Below the pieces are notes generated by a model. The model was not told where the DNA came from and made no database searches. It saw nothing but the letters and a program-made list of their open reading frames with translations. From contig NZ_CALIAA010000036.1 of NCBI RefSeq assembly GCF_938040765.1, positions 1 to 8,487 on the forward strand: 8,487 nt of DNA, written 5' to 3'. This DNA comes from an uncultured Fretibacterium sp. (GTDB lineage: Bacteria > Synergistota > Synergistia > Synergistales > Aminobacteriaceae). Below, piece after piece: positions 6,029 to 8,487 of the stretch; the stretch's first letter is position 1; every line of letters begins with the position of its first letter. Both the position numbers and the translations under genes were made by a program.

Positions 6029-6910
6029 TCAGCTTGGGGAGGCGGCCGACGGGGCGGGATCGCGATCCCGTCCCAGGGCGGCGTTCAGGGAGGTCAGGGC
6101 GACCTCTATCTGTGCGAGGTTGGGCTCCCTCGTCGTCAGGTACTGCAGGGAGAGGACGGGGGCCATGATCAGCCGTCCGGCGGCCCCCGCGTTCGAGGTC
6201 AGGCGGATGATCTCGTAGGAGAGCCCGATCACCAAGGGTATCAGCAGGACACGCGTTCCGGCCCGCCAGAGGAAGCCGCCCTTTCCGATGGCCGAGAACA
6301 CGGCGATGCTGACGATGACCGTAATCAGGAGGAACGAGGTTCCGCACCTGGGATGGATCCGGGAGCACCGCGCGATGTTCGGAGGGTTCATGTCCATGCA
6401 GGCCTCGAAGGCGTTGATCGTCTTGTGCTCGGCGCCATGGTAGCGGAACACCTGGCGGATGTCCGACCAGAGCCCGATCAGGCCGATGTACCCGATGAAG
6501 ATCGCCGCCCTGACGAGCCCCTCGAACACGTTCGCCCCGAGGGGCGAGAGGGAGAGGGCGCGCTCCGCCCAGTCGGCCAGCCAGAGCGGCAGGGCCACGA
6601 AGAGCCCCGCCACGGCGAAGACCGCCATGAACACGGCAATCAGAATGTCCTTGGCCGTGAGCTTCTCCTGGGTCTCCTCCAGGGCTATTTCCGCGGAGCG
6701 GGACAGGGCGCGGAAGCCCGTGGCCATCATCTCGCACATGACGACGACCCCCCGCAGAAGGGGGAGCTTCCAGGGATAGCGCCCGATGCGGGAGCTGTTG
6801 TTCCAGCTCTCGCGGAATATCGTCCCGTCGGGCTTGCGGACGGCCAGGCCCCAAAGGTCTTTGCCCTTCATCAGCACGCCCTCGATGACGGCCTGCCCTC
6901 CGATGGGCAT
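6029..6910 (-). CDS. yqhQ: DUF1385 integral membrane protein (YqhQ-like)
   Basis: A conserved bacterial membrane protein of unknown function. The family marks are clear: the opening IGGQAVIEGVLMKG, YHGAEHK in mid-protein, HPRCGTSF about 25 residues later, and a final conserved segment around APVLSLQYLTTREP. Hydrophobic segments at about residues 88-112, 131-151, 192-209 and 221-237 (numbered from the chosen start) are likely membrane spans; the His/Glu/Cys-rich motifs lie just before the third. Start choice is open. ATG at 6908-6910 has GGAGGAGG 9 bases upstream and begins MPIGGQ, as is common in the family (293 residues). ATG at 6929-6931 lacks a ribosome binding site. TTG at 6983-6985 has GGAGG 6 bases upstream, overlaps thyX by 20 bases and gives 318 residues. 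The gene sits between thyX and prfA, a neighbourhood typical of this family, though its role is undefined. Confidence 0.88.
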   Translation of the reverse strand: MPIGGQAVIEGVLMKGKDLWGLAVRKPDGTIFRESWNNSSRIGRYPWKLPLLRGVVVMCEMMATGFRALSRSAEIALEETQEKLTAKDILIAVFMAVFAVAGLFVALPLWLADWAERALSLSPLGANVFEGLVRAAIFIGYIGLIGLWSDIRQVFRYHGAEHKTINAFEACMDMNPPNIARCSRIHPRCGTSFLLITVIVSIAVFSAIGKGGFLWRAGTRVLLIPLVIGLSYEIIRLTSNAGAAGRLIMAPVLSLQYLTTREPNLAQIEVALTSLNAALGRDRDPAPSAASPS

Positions 6911-6965
6911 GCGCCGCGCCTCCTCCGCCATGAGGGCGGCGGAGAGGAGGAAGGGCCGTAACCAA

Positions 6966-7664
6966 TCAGTTTTTCTCGATAGCAAGGAGATCCTCCATAT
7001 CTTTATAGGGTCTTCCGCAGGGCCGCGCCTCGGTGCAGGGACCGAAGAGGCACGACGGGCCGGCTCTGCGGAAGATGACCGGCGCTGCGGCGCGACATTC
7101 GGCCAGCATGAGGCGGGCCATCTCCCGTATCTCCCACTGGGCCCTGCGGCAGAGCCGAAGGCGGAAGAAGTGGTGCAGCTCCCGCGCGTTCATCGTCAGG
7201 ACCAGCCGGGTCCCCCAGCCGTGGGGAAGGATGAAGCGGGCGTCCTCGGCGGGGATGCCCAGGGACAGGAGCTTTTTGTAAGCCTCGTGGGCGGCCCGGG
7301 CCTGCCGGTCGAAAATCGCCGCCGCCTCGGGATGGGCCGCCACAGAGGGAGGGGCGACGACATCCGGAGCGGCCATGCGGACGTAACGCTGGCTCTGCTG
7401 GCTGAAGCTGGCCATACGGTGCCGCACCAGCTGATGTGACGCGACACGGCTCAGTCCGTCCACCGCGAAGGTGAAGACGGCGTGCTCGAAGGGGGAGTGG
7501 TGGCCGCTTCTCCAGATATGATCCAACAGCTCCTCCGAGAGGGACTCCTCCTCCCTCCGCAGGAGATCGGCGGCCGTGACGTCCCTGTAGCAGATCCTGG
7601 CGGCGGCGGCCACAAGCTCGTCCGGATTGGGCGTGGACGCCAGAAGAATCACCGTACACGACAT
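6966..7664 (-). CDS. thyX: FAD-dependent thymidylate synthase
   Basis: ThyX makes dTMP from dUMP using methylenetetrahydrofolate, FAD and NADPH. It replaces the unrelated ThyA in many anaerobes. The signature RHR-x7-S is present as RHRMASFSQQS at 81-91, followed by QRY. HSPFEHAVFTF at 56-66 and NARELHHFFRLRLCRRAQWEIRE at 159-181, split by conserved Arg and His, also fit the family. The protein has 232 residues, within the usual range. Cys205, Cys210 and Cys216 cluster near the C-terminus in a GPxCxxGPC...CGR arrangement, as in some clostridial-type ThyX. The ATG has GGGGGTGA about 6 bases upstream. The gene follows the rpmE terminator by 52 bases and appears to head the thyX-DUF1385-prfA-prmC unit. 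I see no clear promoter in that short gap. Confidence 0.95.
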   Translation of the reverse strand: MSCTVILLASTPNPDELVAAAARICYRDVTAADLLRREEESLSEELLDHIWRSGHHSPFEHAVFTFAVDGLSRVASHQLVRHRMASFSQQSQRYVRMAAPDVVAPPSVAAHPEAAAIFDRQARAAHEAYKKLLSLGIPAEDARFILPHGWGTRLVLTMNARELHHFFRLRLCRRAQWEIREMARLMLAECRAAAPVIFRRAGPSCLFGPCTEARPCGRPYKDMEDLLAIEKN

Positions 7665-7716
7665 TGTCCGTCACCCCCGAACCGGAGCCGGATGCGCCAA
7701 ACGCTCCAGATAACGC

Positions 7717-7739
7717 AAAAGGGGCTCGAGGCCCCTTTT
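7717..7739. terminator. Symmetrical hairpin terminator after rpmE
   Basis: AAAAGGGGC (7717-7725) and GCCCCTTTT (7731-7739) form a perfect 9-base stem with a 5-base loop. Read on the minus strand, the hairpin begins inside the rpmE TAA stop codon, and its own descending arm supplies the T-run (TTTTGCGTT). The A/T flanks make it nearly symmetrical, so it could also work on the other strand. It should end the rpsO-rpmE transcript before thyX, though the short T-run may allow readthrough. Confidence 0.85.
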
Positions 7740-7965
7740 ACACTTCCGTCTTCTGGCCGTAATTGACCCCGGCGTATTTTTTCTGGAACTTCTCCAGCCG
7801 CCCGGCCTCCGAGAGGACGCGGCCTCGTTTGCCCGAGTAGAAGGGGTGGCACTGGGAGCAGACGCCGACCCGGATCTCCTTCTGGGTGGAACGGGTCGTG
7901 AAGGAGTTGCCGCAGGCGCAGGTCACCCGGCACTCCTGATATTCGGGATGGATTTCCTTTTTCAT
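7738..7965 (-). CDS. rpmE: 50S ribosomal protein L31, zinc-binding form
   Basis: A 75-residue protein of the large ribosomal subunit, located at the subunit bridge near the central protuberance. It is the zinc-binding (C+) type: Cys16 and Cys18 in TCACGN, and Cys36 and Cys39 in CSQCHPFY, can hold one zinc ion. C+ forms are usually made when zinc is sufficient, while zinc-free paralogues replace them in starvation; no paralogue is in this window. The KKEIHPEY opening and the YSGKRGR segment are typical. GGAGGTG lies about 9 bases before the ATG. The gene follows rpsO by 24 bases and shares its transcript. Confidence 0.96.
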   Translation of the reverse strand: MKKEIHPEYQECRVTCACGNSFTTRSTQKEIRVGVCSQCHPFYSGKRGRVLSEAGRLEKFQKKYAGVNYGQKTEV

Positions 7966-7989
7966 GAACGGTACACCTCCAAGCGGAAA

Positions 7990-8256
7990 CTAATGGCGCA
8001 GACCGAGCCGCTCGATCAGGGAGCGATAACGGTTGAAGTCCTTGTCCTTCAGGTACTGCAGGAGCTTGCGGCGGCGACCAACCATTTTGAGGAGCCCCCT
8101 GCGGGAGTGAAAGTCCTTCTTGTGGATTTTCAAATGCTCCGTCAGCTCGCGCACCCGCTCGGTCAGGACCGCGACCTGCACCTCGGGGGACCCCGTGTCC
8201 GACTCGTGGGTCCGATACTCCGCCATGACGGCCTGTTTCTTTTCCTTCTGGATCAT
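7990..8256 (-). CDS. rpsO: 30S ribosomal protein S15
   Basis: An 88-residue primary 16S rRNA-binding protein that stabilises the central-domain three-way junction during 30S assembly and forms part of an intersubunit bridge. The conserved features are all there: THESDTGSPEVQVAVLTERV at 16-35, the LxxHLKIHKKDFHSRRGLL core, and the closing RRKLLQYLKDKDFNRYRSLI. Length is as expected for the family. A purine-rich GAGGTGAAGAGGG stretch precedes the ATG. S15 represses its own translation in several bacteria by binding its mRNA leader, and the leader here holds repeats that could serve this purpose. Confidence 0.97.
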   Translation of the reverse strand: MIQKEKKQAVMAEYRTHESDTGSPEVQVAVLTERVRELTEHLKIHKKDFHSRRGLLKMVGRRRKLLQYLKDKDFNRYRSLIERLGLRH

Positions 8257-8294
8257 CCCTCTTCACCTCTGTCTCTGAGATTGCCGCAGAACCA

Positions 8295-8322
8295 GGAACG
8301 CGTCGATCCGGAACGTCGAACC
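8295..8322. repeat. Adjacent imperfect direct repeats in the rpsO leader
   Basis: Plus-strand GGAACGCGTCGATCC (8295-8309) is followed directly by GGAACGTCGAACC (8310-8322). The copies share GGAACG, TCGA and CC and differ by a 2-base insertion and one substitution. They lie about 40-65 bases before the rpsO start codon, where an S15 binding site could be. Confidence 0.55.
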
Positions 8323-8341
8323 GAGTTCAGGGCCGGAAGGT

Positions 8342-8370
8342 ATCTTACCACCGGCGGCGGACCCGCGCAA
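8342..8370 (-). promoter_or_regulatory. Candidate sigma-70 promoter for rpsO-rpmE
   Basis: Minus-strand TTGCGC (8365-8370) is separated by 17 bases from TAAGAT (8342-8347). The -35 matches TTGACA at three positions and the -10 matches TATAAT at four, with ideal spacing. Transcription would start near 8335, leaving a leader of about 80 bases. The elements overlap the inverted repeat at 8351-8379, so both readings cannot be the whole story. The call is weak. Confidence 0.3.
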
Positions 8371-8379
8371 GGCCGCCGG
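8351..8379. repeat. Perfect 8-bp inverted repeat upstream of rpsO
   Basis: CCGGCGGC (8351-8358) and GCCGCCGG (8372-8379) are perfect complements around a 13-base spacer. If transcribed from an upstream start this would form a very stable hairpin. No T-run follows on the minus strand, so it is not a standard terminator for an upstream gene. It could be part of the rpsO leader structure or an operator. Confidence 0.6.
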
Positions 8380-8487
8380 CTTCTCCGCGGCACGTCCGCT
8401 GCCGCGAAAAAGAGTACTCCAATTCCAAATCATTTGTAGGCAATAAGCAGAGAGCCGGCGAAGAATGAGCCGTGCGAATCGCTTAGA

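Larger units (their letters stand above)
8257..8487 (-). promoter_or_regulatory. rpsO upstream and leader region
   Basis: These 231 bases before rpsO hold no convincing gene. The region includes a perfect 8-bp inverted repeat (8351-8379), adjacent imperfect direct repeats (8295-8322), a weaker 5-bp inverted repeat (TCCGG 8307-8311 with CCGGA 8333-8337) and a possible promoter (8342-8370). A short minus-strand frame ending at a TGA at 8430-8432 could be the tail of an upstream gene, but only about 18 codons are visible and I cannot assign it. The AT-richer stretch at about 8405-8450 may hold another promoter; I find no good box pair there. Confidence 0.5.

Noticed and set aside
5996..6961. Long plus-strand frame and a near-equal minus-strand frame (6018-6965) over the DUF1385 gene
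   Set aside because: Both are Arg/Gly/Pro-rich and have no membrane segments or motifs. The DUF1385 frame explains the region.
8315..8335. GGTTCGAC on the minus strand, resembling a tRNA T-loop
   Set aside because: There is no pairing T-stem around it, and no anticodon arm or acceptor stem upstream.
8267..8487. A minus-strand frame open from the right edge to a TGA just before rpsO, with an internal ATG giving about 56 residues
   Set aside because: No ribosome binding site at the ATG, Arg/Gly/Ser-rich composition and overlap with the repeat-bearing leader. Such a length is expected by chance in GC-rich DNA.
1..8487. Search for CRISPR arrays, insertion sequences, toxin-antitoxin or defence genes
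   Set aside because: No regularly spaced repeats, transposase motifs or terminal inverted repeats, and no recognisable defence proteins were seen. The identified content is housekeeping and flagellar.

Overview
The window is GC-rich and bacterial. Ten confidently recognised genes are packed on the minus strand, so transcription runs from high to low coordinates. Every long plus-strand frame is an antisense shadow. The gene set is housekeeping plus flagellar: ribosomal proteins S15 and L31, ThyX, a DUF1385 membrane protein, release factor 1 and its methyltransferase PrmC, thioredoxin reductase, FliS, FlgN and a secreted M48 metalloprotease. The combination suggests a flagellated anaerobe, possibly of the Synergistota or a related deep lineage. 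The clues are ThyX in place of ThyA, the DUF1385-prfA-prmC block next to rpmE, and a TrxB with an unusual C-terminal extension. No rRNA gene is present to fix the taxonomy, so this is an inference from gene content.

Layout in the direction of transcription. (1) 8487-7717: a leader of about 230 bases carrying inverted and direct repeats, then rpsO and rpmE, closed by a symmetrical hairpin terminator that overlaps the rpmE stop codon. (2) 7664-4059: thyX, the DUF1385 gene, prfA and prmC, tightly spaced or overlapping, which looks like one operon. PrmC methylates the GGQ glutamine of the PrfA encoded just before it. (3) 4058-3877: an AT-richer gap of about 180 bases with an inverted repeat, then trxB, closed by a strong rho-independent terminator at 2619-2664. 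(4) 2599-401: a near-consensus sigma-28 (FliA-type) promoter, then fliS, flgN and the M48 protease gene. Both junctions in this unit are 11-base overlaps, and both downstream genes start with TTG behind a good Shine-Dalgarno sequence. (5) 400-1: no recognisable gene. A minus-strand open frame of uncertain status runs off the left edge, and a short imperfect tandem repeat lies at about 314-357.

The points most worth a second look are the M48 protease translationally linked to flagellar chaperones under a sigma-28-like promoter, the TrxB whose C-terminal thioredoxin-like domain appears to lack the CxxC pair, the FliS with a long Ala/Pro-rich tail, the structured rpsO leader, and the unidentified frame at the left edge. 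I found no CRISPR array, insertion sequence, tRNA or obvious defence system. Most of the window is ordinary core genome.
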